Shown here piece after piece: positions 8,114 through 16,886 of a DNA stretch of 64,000 nt (its first letter is position 1; each line of letters opens with the position of its first letter). Under the pieces are notes generated by a model, which was not told the origin of the DNA, did not search any database, and saw only the letters and a program-made list of their open reading frames with translations. The translations under genes were made by a program, and so were the position numbers. The stretch is from assembly GCA_024508675.1 (NCBI GenBank), contig JANINQ010000008.1, forward strand, positions 124,001 through 188,000, given 5' to 3'. This DNA is from Afipia sp. (GTDB lineage: Bacteria > Pseudomonadota > Alphaproteobacteria > Rhizobiales > Xanthobacteraceae).

Positions 8114-9133
8114 TTATTCAGGCTTGATCTTGGCGAATTCGGCGACCTTGCCCCACTTTTCGGTTTCCGCGATCACGAATGCTTGCATGTCCTCCGGCGT
8201 GTTGCCGATCGGCTCGCCGCCGAGCTTGCGGATGCGCTCAATCCCGTCCGGCGACTTGATATACTTGATGATGCTGGCATTGAGCTTCATCACGATGTCC
8301 TTCGACACCTTGGCCGGCGCCGCGACAGTGAACCACGACGCAGCGTCATAGCCCTTCACGGTTTCGCCGATGGTCGGGATGTTCGGCAGCAGCGGCCACT
8401 TTTCCGCGGTGCTCACCGCCAGAGGACGCACGTTATTGTTCTCGGCGAAGGGCAGCACCGCCGGAAGGTTGTCGATCATGACATGGACGCGGCCCGCGAC
8501 GAGGTCGGTCAGTGCGGGCGCGCTGCCCTTGTAAGGCACGTGCACGATGTCGATGCCGGTCATCGACTTGAACAATTCGGTCGACAGGTGCGCCGTGCTG
8601 CCGAGACCCGGCGTGCCGTAGAACAACTGACCAGGCTTCGATTTCGCCAGCGCGATGAACTCGGCGACCGATTTCGCCGGAACCTCGGGATTGACCGACA
8701 TCAGGTTCGGGACCCGCGCGATGATGGTGACCGGCTGGATGTCCTTGATCGGATCGTAAGGCATGTTCTTCTGAACATACTTGTTGATCGCGTGGGTGCC
8801 GGGCGTGCCGACAATGAAGGTGTATCCATCGGGATCGGACTTCGCGACAAAATCGGCGGCGATGTTGCCGCCTGCGCCGGGCTTGTTCTCGACAATGAAC
8901 TGCTGGCCATACTCTTCCGAAAGCTTCTGCGCCACGAGGCGGCCGAGGATGTCGGTGGTGCCGCCGGCGGCGAAAGGCACGATGAATTTGACGGGACGAT
9001 CAGGCCATGCCGCGGCCCTCGAGGTCTGGCTCAGGAACGGGGTTGCCGCCAGCGCGGCACCGCCCGCGAGAACGCTGCGGCGGGTGATCAGTGATTTTGT
9101 GTGAGGCAATACGGACGTCGGTCGCTTGGTCAT
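8114..9133 (-). CDS. Tripartite tricarboxylate transporter substrate-binding protein (TctC/Bug family)
   Basis: The product is 339 residues from the ATG at 9133, which has GGAG eleven bases upstream. The N-terminus carries a Tat-type signal (TRRSVLAGGAALAATPF, about residues 17-33). The Bug signatures follow: WPDRPVKFIVPFAAGGTTDILGR near residue 43 and VENKPGAGGNIAADFVAK near residue 80. Family members bind carboxylates or small amides in the periplasm for a TctAB permease. No tctA or tctB is present here, so it is an orphan binding protein. It is divergent from the TAXI binding-protein gene. The ligand is unknown. Confidence 0.92.
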   Translation of the reverse strand: MTKRPTSVLPHTKSLITRRSVLAGGAALAATPFLSQTSRAAAWPDRPVKFIVPFAAGGTTDILGRLVAQKLSEEYGQQFIVENKPGAGGNIAADFVAKSDPDGYTFIVGTPGTHAINKYVQKNMPYDPIKDIQPVTIIARVPNLMSVNPEVPAKSVAEFIALAKSKPGQLFYGTPGLGSTAHLSTELFKSMTGIDIVHVPYKGSAPALTDLVAGRVHVMIDNLPAVLPFAENNNVRPLAVSTAEKWPLLPNIPTIGETVKGYDAASWFTVAAPAKVSKDIVMKLNASIIKYIKSPDGIERIRKLGGEPIGNTPEDMQAFVIAETEKWGKVAEFAKIKPE

Positions 9134-9453
9134 ATTATCAAAGTCTCCATCCCGCCCGCTGCGCGGGCCTTGTTCGTGGCGCCGTATGGTTCGGCACTCC
9201 GAGCGTTCTAGAGCATCCCTTGCAGCTTGGCCATGTGAGCCGGGTGTGCCTGAGACGGATGCGGATTCAGCTTTGCGAGCTGCATGTTGCGGTCTCATGA
9301 CGGTTCCGCATTGCAGTGCAGCAAAACAATTGCCTCCCTAGACGAATGTCTAGGTCCGGCCGGGCATCTGCCATGAAGTCTTTGGCGCCGCGCGGGTTGA
9401 CCGCGTGCGCTCATCCGTCCAATTTCCTGCAAAATTTCAAGAAGGATACGCGA
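9134..9453. other. Divergent promoter region between two binding-protein genes
   Basis: This 320-base gap should hold the promoters of the TctC-like gene (minus) and the TAXI gene (plus). No protein gene is supported. The main visible signal is the perfect palindrome at 9337-9354. The ribosome binding site AGAAGGA lies just before the plus-strand ATG at 9454. Confidence 0.5.
9337..9354. promoter_or_regulatory. Candidate operator: CCTAGAC-GAAT-GTCTAGG
   Basis: Two perfect 7-base arms surround a 4-base centre, about 100 bases upstream of the TAXI binding-protein start. The symmetry and length fit a dimeric repressor site. No regulator gene lies beside it, so the cognate protein is unknown. A short hairpin in the leader RNA is an alternative. 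Confidence 0.45.
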
Positions 9454-10401
9454 ATGAAGAAGACCCTGCTTGCTGCTGCCGTCCTGTCCGCCAGTGCACT
9501 CGCTGCGCCTGCCGCTCATGCCCAGCAATTCATCAATATCCTGACCGGCGGCACGTCCGGTGTGTATTATCCGCTCGGCGTTGCGATCGGAAAAATCTAC
9601 GGCGACAAGATTTCCGGCGTGAAGACGCAGGTGCAGGCCACCAAGGCGTCGGTGGAAAATCTCAACCTGATCGAGCAGGGCCGCGGCGAACTCGCGTTCA
9701 CCCTCGGCGACTCGCTGAAGGCCGCCGTCGATGGCGACGAGGAAGCGGGCTTCAAGAAGAAGCTGACCAAGCTGCGCACCATCGGCGCGATCTATCCGAA
9801 TTACATTCAGATCGTGGCCACCGCGGACAGCGGCATCAAGACGCTGGCCGATCTCAAGGGCAAGACGCTTTCGGTTGGCGCGCCAAAGTCGGGCACCGAA
9901 CTCAATGCCCGCGCGATCCTGAAAGCGGCAGGCCTCGAATACAAGGACCTCGGCAAGGTCGAATATCTGCCGTTCGCCGAATCCGTCGATCTGATGAAAA
10001 ACCGTCAGCTCAACGCCACGCTGCAATCTGCGGGTCTCGGTGTCGCGTCGCTGAAGGATCTGTCGAGCTCGACCGAGATCAACGTCGTCTCGGTGCCGAA
10101 GGCCACCGTGGAGAAGATCGGACCTCCGTTCGTGTCGGTGGTGATCCCGGCCAACACCTATACCGGCCAGAAGGAAGACGTGCCGACGGCTGCTGTCGTG
10201 AACTATCTCGTCACCAGTTCGGCGGTGTCGGACGATCTTGCCTATCAGATGACCAAGCTGATCTTCGAGTCGCTGCCTGAGCTCGCCAACTCGCATGTGG
10301 CCGGCAAGGACATCAAGCTGGAAACGGCTGCGACCGGAAGCCCGGCGCCGCTGCATCCGGGCGCGATCCGCTATTACAAGGAAAAGGGCCTGATCAAGTA
10401 A
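9454..10401 (+). CDS. TAXI family TRAP transporter solute-binding protein
   Basis: The ATG at 9454, preceded by AGAAGGA, opens a typical Sec signal peptide (residues 1-23, ending AAHAQ) and gives a 315-residue protein. TAXI hallmarks are ILTGGTSGVYYPLGVAIGKI near residue 28 and a basic/Gly-rich segment around KTLSVGAPKSGTELNARAI near residue 137. Such proteins capture organic acids or amino acids in the periplasm for TRAP permeases. The fused permease gene follows after 183 bases. The ligand is not predictable from sequence alone. Confidence 0.93.
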   Translation: MKKTLLAAAVLSASALAAPAAHAQQFINILTGGTSGVYYPLGVAIGKIYGDKISGVKTQVQATKASVENLNLIEQGRGELAFTLGDSLKAAVDGDEEAGFKKKLTKLRTIGAIYPNYIQIVATADSGIKTLADLKGKTLSVGAPKSGTELNARAILKAAGLEYKDLGKVEYLPFAESVDLMKNRQLNATLQSAGLGVASLKDLSSSTEINVVSVPKATVEKIGPPFVSVVIPANTYTGQKEDVPTAAVVNYLVTSSAVSDDLAYQMTKLIFESLPELANSHVAGKDIKLETAATGSPAPLHPGAIRYYKEKGLIK

Positions 10402-10440
10402 GGCGGTCCGGAAACAGGTCGCCAACCCGAAAAAGACGTC

Positions 10441-10513
10441 ATGCCCGGGCTTGTCCCGGGCATCCACGTCTCTGGTCGGCATCAGGTAAAAGGTGGCCGG
10501 GCAGAAGCCCGGC
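10441..10513. repeat. Two short GC palindromes between TRAP genes
   Basis: The first, ATGCCCGGG (10441-10449) with CCCGGGCAT (10455-10463), is perfect around CTTGT. The second, GCCGGGC (10496-10502) with GCCCGGC (10507-10513), is perfect around AGAA. The first closely matches the palindrome at 59849-59871, including the CTTGT loop, so this is a repeated element. Here it could set different expression of the binding protein and the permease. Confidence 0.65.
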
Positions 10514-10584
10514 TACGACAATCGGGGAAGTTGTGAGTGCGCAGCTCCGCAGGAGCCGCGTGAAACAGGGCGGCGGGAATTCAG

Positions 10585-12699
10585 ATGATTTACGAACACG
10601 GCACCGAGGAAAAGGTCAAAGTCGAACTCGACAATTTCGAGCATGGCTTTCCCGAGGGCTTCGGTCCCGGCATGTGGGGCCATCTCGCCTATGTGATCGG
10701 CATCTGCTTTGCAGTGTTCCAGCTCATCGTCGCGGCATGGAATTTTCTCCCGAGCCAGGCGGTGCGCGGCATCCATGTCGGCTTCCTGCTGCTGCTGACC
10801 TTCGGCCTGATCGCCAATTTCACCGCGAAGACAAATTTCCAGCGCGCTGCCGGGTGGGTCATCGGCGGCATCGGATTTTTCTGCGGTCTTTATCAATACA
10901 TTTTCTACGCGGACCTGATTCAGCGCGACGGCGATCCGACGCATCTCGATCTCGTGGTCGGCACGGTGCTCGGCATCCTCATCTTTGAAGGCGTGCGCCG
11001 GATGATGGGCCTCGCGCTGCCGCTGATGTGCGGTGCGTGTCTGCTCTACTGGTTTTTCGGTCAGTATCTACCGTCGCCGCTGAATCATCGCGGTTACGAT
11101 TTCGACCAGATCGTCACGCATCTGTCCTACGGCACCGAAGGATTCTACGGCGTGCCGATCTATGTGTCCGCGACCTACATCTTCCTCTTCATCCTGTTCG
11201 GCTCGTTCCTTGAACGCGCGGGCATGATCAAGCTGTTTACCGACGTGTCGCTCGGTCTGTTCGGCGGCACGCGCGGCGGTCCGGCGAAGGTTGCCGTCGT
11301 TGCGTCCGGCATGATGGGCACGATTTCCGGCTCCGGGGTTGCCAACGTGGTCACTGTCGGCCAGTTCACCATTCCGCTGATGATCAAGTTCGGCTATCGC
11401 CGTGCCTTCGCGGCGGGCGTCGAGGCCACGGCTTCGATGGGCGGACAGATCATGCCGCCGGTGATGGGCGCGGTGGCTTTCATCATGGCCGAAACGCTCG
11501 GCGTCGATTACTCGGTGATCGTGAAGGCGGCCGTCATTCCGGCCGCGCTCTACTTCGCCTCGGCCTTCTGGATGGTGCATCTCGAAGCCGGCAAGCATGG
11601 CCTCACCGGCATGAAGAGGGACGAGATTCCGAGCGCGCTCAAGGCGCTGACCCAGCGCTGGTATCTTGTGCTGCCGCTCGCGGCGCTGGTGTTTATGCTG
11701 TTCGAGGGCTTTACGCCGCTCTATGCGGGCAGCATGGGTCTTGCGCTGACCGTGGCGCTGATCCTCGGCGCCAGCATCGTGCTTGGCTTTTCGAACGTGG
11801 CGCTGCGCTATGTGTTCTGGATCGGCCTTGCGCTGGTGGCCGGGTCGCTGTTCCGCAACGGAAGTTCGGTGGACATCCGCTATGTCGCCGCCGTTGTCGG
11901 CGTTCTCATTCTCATCGCGGCGCTGACGCAGGGCGGACGCGCCACGCTTGCAGCCTGCCGCGATTCACTGGCCGACAGCGCGAAGTCCGCGCTCACCGTC
12001 GGCATGGCCTGCGCCATTGTCGGCACCATCATCGGCATGATGACCCAGACTGGCGTCGGCACCATCTTCGGAAGCTGGGTGATCGGCCTCGGCGAGAAGA
12101 GTCTGTTCCTGGCACTCATCATGACCATGCTGCTGTCGATCGTACTCGGCACCGGCATTCCGACCATCCCGACCTACATCATCGTCGCCGCGCTCGCTGC
12201 TCCCGCGCTGGCCAAGTTGGGCGTGCCGCTGATCATCAGCCACATGTTCGCGTTCTACTACGGCATCATGGCCGATCTTTCGCCGCCGGTGGCGCTGGCG
12301 GCGCTGGCCGCCGCGCCGATCGCCAAGGAAAATCCGGACAAGATCGGCTGGGAAGCGATGCGCATCGCACTCGCCGGCTATGTGATTCCATTCATCGCGG
12401 TCTATTCGCCCGCGCTGATGCTGCAGAACGGCGATCCCATGCAGGCCAAGCTCGGCTTCTATGGCGCGGTGATTTACGCAACCGTCAAGGCGCTGGTCGC
12501 CATCGGCCTGTTCGGCATGGTGGCCATCGGCTACCTGTTTGCACGGATGACGGTGGCGGAGCGGGTTCTCAGCTTTGTGGGCGCGCTGTTCCTGCTCGGT
12601 GAATTCAGTTACAGCGACGAGATCGGCTTTGTGCTCGCGATTGTCGCCGTGATCTGGCAGTGGCGGAAAAAGCCGGTGCAGGTCGCGGCCAGCGCCTGA
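10585..12699 (+). CDS. TRAP transporter permease, fused 4TM/12TM type
   Basis: The 704-residue polytopic membrane protein combines a small DctQ-like part (first roughly 170 residues, four hydrophobic segments) with a large DctM-like part. The DctM half shows SGSGVANVVTVGQFTIPLMIKFGY near residue 250, QIMPPVMGAVAFIMAE near residue 290, and GTGIPTIPTYIIVAALAAPALAKLG near residue 525. It would import the ligand captured by the TAXI protein by ion symport. The DUF1850-TPR gene starts 22 bases after the stop, so the three genes form one functional locus. Confidence 0.93.
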   Translation: MIYEHGTEEKVKVELDNFEHGFPEGFGPGMWGHLAYVIGICFAVFQLIVAAWNFLPSQAVRGIHVGFLLLLTFGLIANFTAKTNFQRAAGWVIGGIGFFCGLYQYIFYADLIQRDGDPTHLDLVVGTVLGILIFEGVRRMMGLALPLMCGACLLYWFFGQYLPSPLNHRGYDFDQIVTHLSYGTEGFYGVPIYVSATYIFLFILFGSFLERAGMIKLFTDVSLGLFGGTRGGPAKVAVVASGMMGTISGSGVANVVTVGQFTIPLMIKFGYRRAFAAGVEATASMGGQIMPPVMGAVAFIMAETLGVDYSVIVKAAVIPAALYFASAFWMVHLEAGKHGLTGMKRDEIPSALKALTQRWYLVLPLAALVFMLFEGFTPLYAGSMGLALTVALILGASIVLGFSNVALRYVFWIGLALVAGSLFRNGSSVDIRYVAAVVGVLILIAALTQGGRATLAACRDSLADSAKSALTVGMACAIVGTIIGMMTQTGVGTIFGSWVIGLGEKSLFLALIMTMLLSIVLGTGIPTIPTYIIVAALAAPALAKLGVPLIISHMFAFYYGIMADLSPPVALAALAAAPIAKENPDKIGWEAMRIALAGYVIPFIAVYSPALMLQNGDPMQAKLGFYGAVIYATVKALVAIGLFGMVAIGYLFARMTVAERVLSFVGALFLLGEFSYSDEIGFVLAIVAVIWQWRKKPVQVAASA

Positions 12700-12721
12700 C
12701 ACTATCTCGTGAGGTGACCGC

Positions 12722-13981
12722 GTGGGTCTGTGTCTCGCCACGGCAGGCGTCGTCAAGTCGCTGGCGGTGGCGTCGTTCATGCTGACATGGACTCATTCGG
12801 TCGAGAAGACCGAGTGGCAGGAAGACTGGCGGGTGACGCCGCAGGGCCTCGAGATCGTCGAGGCGCGGGTGAAAGGTTCGGGCGCGGGGATGGAGCCGCC
12901 GCCGGATGCGCGGCTGATGGATGGCTGGTTTCGCTGGGCGCCGAAACTCCCGGTCTTGCCTGAGGTCGCACTCGGACATTCCGGCATGGCGGGCGAATGG
13001 CGGCTCTGCAGCGGCGGCAACTGCCAGACATTGTCCGATATTCTCGGTGCGCCCTCTGGCACCGGCGTGACGGTCATGAGCGCCTGCGAAGCGGGCGATT
13101 CCGGCCAGAACGATCCGCGTCTGCACAAAGGTGATCGCGCTGTCTCGTCCGCTGCGCCCGGCAAGCGCGTTTCTCCCGATAACGTCCTTGCGCTGCTGAT
13201 GCGCGCACGAGCCAGCAACGGCAAGGGTGATTTCGAGGCGGCGCGCGGCGATGCCGAGGATGCCGTGCGTCTCGATCCGCAGAATCCCGATACGTTCGCT
13301 ACGCGAGGCGATGCACTGGTCGGCCTGAAGCGATACGACAAGGCGATTGACGACTATGATGCCGCGATCCGTCTTGATCCGAACAGTCCCCGGCTGCTCT
13401 CGCTTCGCGCCGCGGCGTTTGCATTGATGCGGGAGTCGCGCCTTGCGGTGCGCGATTACACCGAAGCCATTCGCCTCAATCCGAAGGATGCGCAGATGTT
13501 CGCTGCGCGCGCGGCAGTTTTTAAGAAAGTCCGGCGCTACGATCTGGCGATCGACGACCAGAGCGAAGCCATCCGGCTCGATCCCGCGACAGCCGAATTC
13601 TACGATGACCGCGGCGAGACCTATGCGCGCAACAACGCCTACGACAAGGCGATCAACGATTATAACCAGGCCATCCGGCTGAAGCCGTCGGCGAAATTCT
13701 ATCTCAACCGGGGCACCGCCTGGCAACTCAAGGACAATCTGGATGCGGCACTGGCGGACTACAACAAGGCCATCGAACTGGACGACAAGCTGGCCCTTGC
13801 CTACAACAACCGCGGCATGGTGATGCGGGCGAAGGGCAACCGTCCGCGCGCGCTGGCTGACTTCACCACAGCCATCCGCCTCGACCCCGATCTTGAAGTC
13901 GCGGTCTCGCACCGCAAGGATCTGGCGCGGGAGATCGAGCGCATCGGTGCGCAGATGCCGCTGAAGGGAAAGGGAAATTGA
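12722..13981 (+). CDS. DUF1850 domain fused to a seven-repeat TPR domain
   Basis: The start is GTG at 12722, directly behind the TRAP permease. Residues about 2-105 match the small DUF1850 protein that commonly accompanies TAXI-type TRAP permeases: LTWTHSVEKTEWQEDW, then GSGAGMEPPPDARLMDGWF and EWRLCSGGNC. A linker of about 45 residues follows. Then come seven tandem 33-34-residue TPR units (about residues 152-390), several ending in AIRLDP or AIRLNP. DUF1850 proteins are normally stand-alone and much shorter, so the 419-residue fusion is unusual. TPRs mediate protein contacts, so it may scaffold the transporter or couple it to a partner. Its cell location is unclear. Confidence 0.85.
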   Translation: MGLCLATAGVVKSLAVASFMLTWTHSVEKTEWQEDWRVTPQGLEIVEARVKGSGAGMEPPPDARLMDGWFRWAPKLPVLPEVALGHSGMAGEWRLCSGGNCQTLSDILGAPSGTGVTVMSACEAGDSGQNDPRLHKGDRAVSSAAPGKRVSPDNVLALLMRARASNGKGDFEAARGDAEDAVRLDPQNPDTFATRGDALVGLKRYDKAIDDYDAAIRLDPNSPRLLSLRAAAFALMRESRLAVRDYTEAIRLNPKDAQMFAARAAVFKKVRRYDLAIDDQSEAIRLDPATAEFYDDRGETYARNNAYDKAINDYNQAIRLKPSAKFYLNRGTAWQLKDNLDAALADYNKAIELDDKLALAYNNRGMVMRAKGNRPRALADFTTAIRLDPDLEVAVSHRKDLAREIERIGAQMPLKGKGN

Positions 13982-14086
13982 CCCAACTCAAGACGCGGAA
14001 AATTCCTGTATGCTCAAGTGAAAGTGCGCACTCAACTCTCCGGTCAATGGAGAGGCCGAATTGCCCACCGGGAGGGAGAGACCATT

Positions 14087-15994
14087 ATGAGTGAGAATTC
14101 CAGCCGCTACGCCGAGGTCCATGCGCGTTCGCTGCGTGATCCGGAGGGCTTCTGGGGCGAGGCGGCGCGCGAGATCGACTGGATCGAACCGGCGAAAAAG
14201 GTCTTCGATCCGTCCATGGGGCTTTATGGCCGCTGGTTCGCGGGCGGCGTGGTCAACACCTGCTACAACGCGCTGGATCGTCATGTCGCGGGCGGGCGCG
14301 CCAATCAACTTGCCCTCATTCACGACTCGCCGCTGACCAACACGGTCACCAAGTTCACTTACGCCGAATTATTGCACGAAGTGCAGACGCTGGCCGCGGT
14401 GATGCAGGATTTCGGCGTGGTGAAGGGCGATCGCGTCATTCTTTATATGCCGATGGTGCCGCAGGCGATGGTGGCGATGCTGGCCTGCGCGCGCATCGGC
14501 GCGATTCATTCCGTGGTATTCGGCGGCTTCGCGGCCAAGGAGCTTGCGACCCGCATCGAGGATGCCGAGCCGAAACTCATTCTCTCCGCAAGCTGCGGTC
14601 TCGAGCCGGGCCGCATCGTGCAATACAAGCCGCTGCTGGACGAGGCGATCAATCTCTCCAGCGTGAAGCCGCAGGCCTGCATCATCCTGCAGCGCCCGCA
14701 GCAGACCTGCGATCTGGTCAAAGGCCGCGATCACGACTGGAACGAATTGCGCGACGCCGCGATAAGGGCGAAAAAGCAGGCTCCCTGCGTGCCGGTGCTG
14801 GCGACCGATCCGCTCTACATTCTTTACACATCGGGCACGACCGGAAAGCCGAAGGGCGTGGTGCGCGACAACGGCGGGCATCTCGTCGCGCTGAAATGGT
14901 CGATGTTCAATCTCTATGGCGTGAAGCCGGGCGAGGTGTGGTGGTGCGGCTCCGACATCGGCTGGGTGGTCGGTCACAGCTACATCATCTACGGCCCGCT
15001 GTTTCATGGTGCGACCTCGATCATGTATGAGGGCAAGCCGGTCGGTACGCCGGACGCCGGCGCGTTCTGGCGCGTGATCTCGCAGCATGGCGCGGTGGCG
15101 TTCTTTACTGCGCCCACGGCGTTTCGCGCGATCAAGAAGGATGATCCGAACGGAGATTTCATCCGCAAATATGACCTGTCGAAATTCCGCACCCTGTTTC
15201 TGGCCGGCGAGCGTGCCGATCCGCCGACGGTGGAGTGGGCCGAGCAGCAGTTGAAGGTGCCGGTGATCGATCACTGGTGGCAGACGGAAACCGGCTGGTG
15301 CATCGCGGGCAATCCGGTCGGGCTTGGTACCTTGCCGGTGAAACATGGTTCGCCGACGGTGCCGATGCCTGGCTATCAGGTGGACATCGTTGATGAAGCA
15401 GCCAAGCCACTGCCGCCGAACACCATGGGCTCCATCGTCATCAAGCTGCCGCTCCCGCCCGGCAACCTGCCGACGCTGTGGCAGCAGGACGAGCGCTGCA
15501 GGGAAGCCTACTTCACGGAATTTCCGGGCTACTACAAAACCTCCGACGCGGGCTACAAGGACGAGGACGGCTATGTCTTTGTCATGGGCCGCACCGACGA
15601 CATCATCAATGTCGCGGGACACCGACTTTCCACCGGCGGCATGGAAGAGGTGCTGGCCTCGCATCCCGATGTTGCCGAATGCGCCGTGCTCGGCATCAAG
15701 GACACGGTGAAAGGCGAGGTGCCGTGCGGCTTCCTTGTGCTGAAGGCGGGCGTGACCCGGCCAGTGGCGGAGATCGAGAAGGAAATCGTGGCGCTGGTGC
15801 GCGAGAAGATCGGCCCGGTCGCGGCGTTCAAGCTCGCGATCACCGTGACGCGGCTGCCGAAAACGCGCTCCGGAAAAATCCTGCGCGGCACCATCAAGAA
15901 GATCGCCGACGGCGAGCCATGGACCATGCCCGCGACCATCGAGGACCCGATGGTGCTGGACGAGATCAAGACAGCGCTGCAGGGCCGGGCATAA
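14087..15994 (+). CDS. Acyl-CoA synthetase, acetate/propionate type (PrpE-like)
   Basis: The ATG at 14087 follows a strong GGAGGGAGAG site and gives 635 residues, usual for acetyl/propionyl-CoA synthetases. An ACAS-type N-terminal segment precedes the AMP-binding P-loop YTSGTTGKPKGV near residue 247. Later motifs are WWQTETGW near residue 395, YKTSDAGYKDEDGYVFVMGRTDDIINVAGHRLS near residue 488, and the acylation-site region PKTRSGKILRG near residue 598, whose Lys is often acetylated in this family. It converts a short-chain acid, ATP and CoA to acyl-CoA and AMP. Propionate is my first guess, but acetate or another short acid cannot be excluded. A DUF6494 gene follows after 12 bases. Confidence 0.85.
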   Translation: MSENSSRYAEVHARSLRDPEGFWGEAAREIDWIEPAKKVFDPSMGLYGRWFAGGVVNTCYNALDRHVAGGRANQLALIHDSPLTNTVTKFTYAELLHEVQTLAAVMQDFGVVKGDRVILYMPMVPQAMVAMLACARIGAIHSVVFGGFAAKELATRIEDAEPKLILSASCGLEPGRIVQYKPLLDEAINLSSVKPQACIILQRPQQTCDLVKGRDHDWNELRDAAIRAKKQAPCVPVLATDPLYILYTSGTTGKPKGVVRDNGGHLVALKWSMFNLYGVKPGEVWWCGSDIGWVVGHSYIIYGPLFHGATSIMYEGKPVGTPDAGAFWRVISQHGAVAFFTAPTAFRAIKKDDPNGDFIRKYDLSKFRTLFLAGERADPPTVEWAEQQLKVPVIDHWWQTETGWCIAGNPVGLGTLPVKHGSPTVPMPGYQVDIVDEAAKPLPPNTMGSIVIKLPLPPGNLPTLWQQDERCREAYFTEFPGYYKTSDAGYKDEDGYVFVMGRTDDIINVAGHRLSTGGMEEVLASHPDVAECAVLGIKDTVKGEVPCGFLVLKAGVTRPVAEIEKEIVALVREKIGPVAAFKLAITVTRLPKTRSGKILRGTIKKIADGEPWTMPATIEDPMVLDEIKTALQGRA

Positions 15995-16006
15995 CAGGAG
16001 ACGACA

Positions 16007-16213
16007 ATGAACGAGGACGTCTTCAACACCAGCATACGGAAGTTTCTCAAGCAGGTCGGCGTCACCTCCCAGCGCGAGATCGAGAAGGCCGTGCGCGATG
16101 CGGTTGATGCGGGGAGGCTGAAGGGCAACGAGAAACTGCCCGCCCGAATGGTGCTCACGATCGGCGAGGTCGCGCTGTCGTTCACGATCGATGGCCAAAT
16201 CGAACTCGGATAG
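16007..16213 (+). CDS. DUF6494 family protein
   Basis: This is a 68-residue soluble protein with a helical N-terminus (FNTSIRKFLKQVGVTSQREIEKAV) and a beta-rich C-terminus (MVLTIGEVALSFTIDGQIEL). It starts 12 bases after the acyl-CoA synthetase stop, preceded by AGGAG, so the two are almost certainly co-transcribed. The family is widespread and uncharacterised. Its position suggests a small accessory factor, but that is inference. Confidence 0.8.
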   Translation: MNEDVFNTSIRKFLKQVGVTSQREIEKAVRDAVDAGRLKGNEKLPARMVLTIGEVALSFTIDGQIELG

Positions 16214-16324
16214 GCCCGGAACGGGGTTTCCGCCGCGAGAGCGCCACTGTGGGCTTGTAAATTGCGCATTCTGGACCGATGGTCGCCGCCAAATCCGGCT
16301 GCGCCGGCAATCACAGGATCGCAG

Positions 16325-16591
16325 ATGACCGCCACAAGACCAGCATATCTGCTTGCTTTCGCCGCCGCCCTTCTGCTGTCGGCCTGTGCGCAATTCGAAC
16401 GCAACACGTCGCCACAGGCTAATGTGGATGACGACGCGCTGTGCCGCGCCGAAGGCGAGCCGGGATCGTCGGCCTATGTCGCCTGCCGCAAGAACCGTGA
16501 CGTCCAGAGCAGCCGGGCGGCGGGCAGCAACTCACGGATCGAGCGCTCTCACCGCAATCTGGCGGAAGACATGCTCAACAATCCGCGCTAA
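16325..16591 (+). CDS. Small putative lipoprotein
   Basis: I start at the ATG at 16325 because it places a signal sequence (residues 4-20) just before a lipobox, LLSAC, with the lipidated Cys near residue 20. The mature part is about 68 residues and polar. It has two further cysteines (DALCRAEG and YVACRKNR) that may form a disulfide, and a basic C-terminal half. It should be anchored to the membrane from the periplasmic side. No family or function is recognised. Confidence 0.65.
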   Translation: MTATRPAYLLAFAAALLLSACAQFERNTSPQANVDDDALCRAEGEPGSSAYVACRKNRDVQSSRAAGSNSRIERSHRNLAEDMLNNPR

Positions 16592-16636
16592 GGCTGGATT
16601 CTCGCGGCGAACGCCGCATCTTGTGAAGGACGTGTC

Positions 16637-16849
16637 ATGACGGTCAGGGACAGCAACGGAAATGAATTGAAGGATGGCGATACGGTCGTTGTCATCAAGG
16701 ACCTGAAGGTCAAGGGCTCGTCCAGCGGACTGAAGCGCGGTACGGTGGTGAAGAATATCCGCCTCACCGACAATGAGGATGAGATCGAGGGCCGCACCGA
16801 CAAGATCAAGGGCCTCGTGCTGCGCACCGAATTCCTCAAGAAGGCCTAG
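16637..16849 (+). CDS. PhnA/YjdM-like domain protein, short form
   Basis: The 70-residue protein matches the C-terminal KOW-like beta domain of PhnA/YjdM proteins: VRDSNGNELKDGDTVVVIKDLKVKGSS, RGTVVKNIRLTD and IKGLVLRTEFLKKA. The Cys-rich zinc ribbon that forms the N-terminal half of full-length YjdM is absent. Despite the old name, alkylphosphonate metabolism is not implied. The short form is common in alphaproteobacteria. Confidence 0.8.
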   Translation: MTVRDSNGNELKDGDTVVVIKDLKVKGSSSGLKRGTVVKNIRLTDNEDEIEGRTDKIKGLVLRTEFLKKA

Positions 16850-16886
16850 CAGCCGTCACGCTGCGGATCAGAAAGCTGATGCTCCC

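Noticed and set aside
14369-16393. 674-codon open frame opposite the acyl-CoA synthetase
   Set aside because: It is a by-product of GC-rich third positions in the real gene. The composition (His/Arg/Asp/Gly-rich, no domain) is that of an antisense shadow. The same holds for long minus-strand frames over 29861-31567 and 58688-59887.
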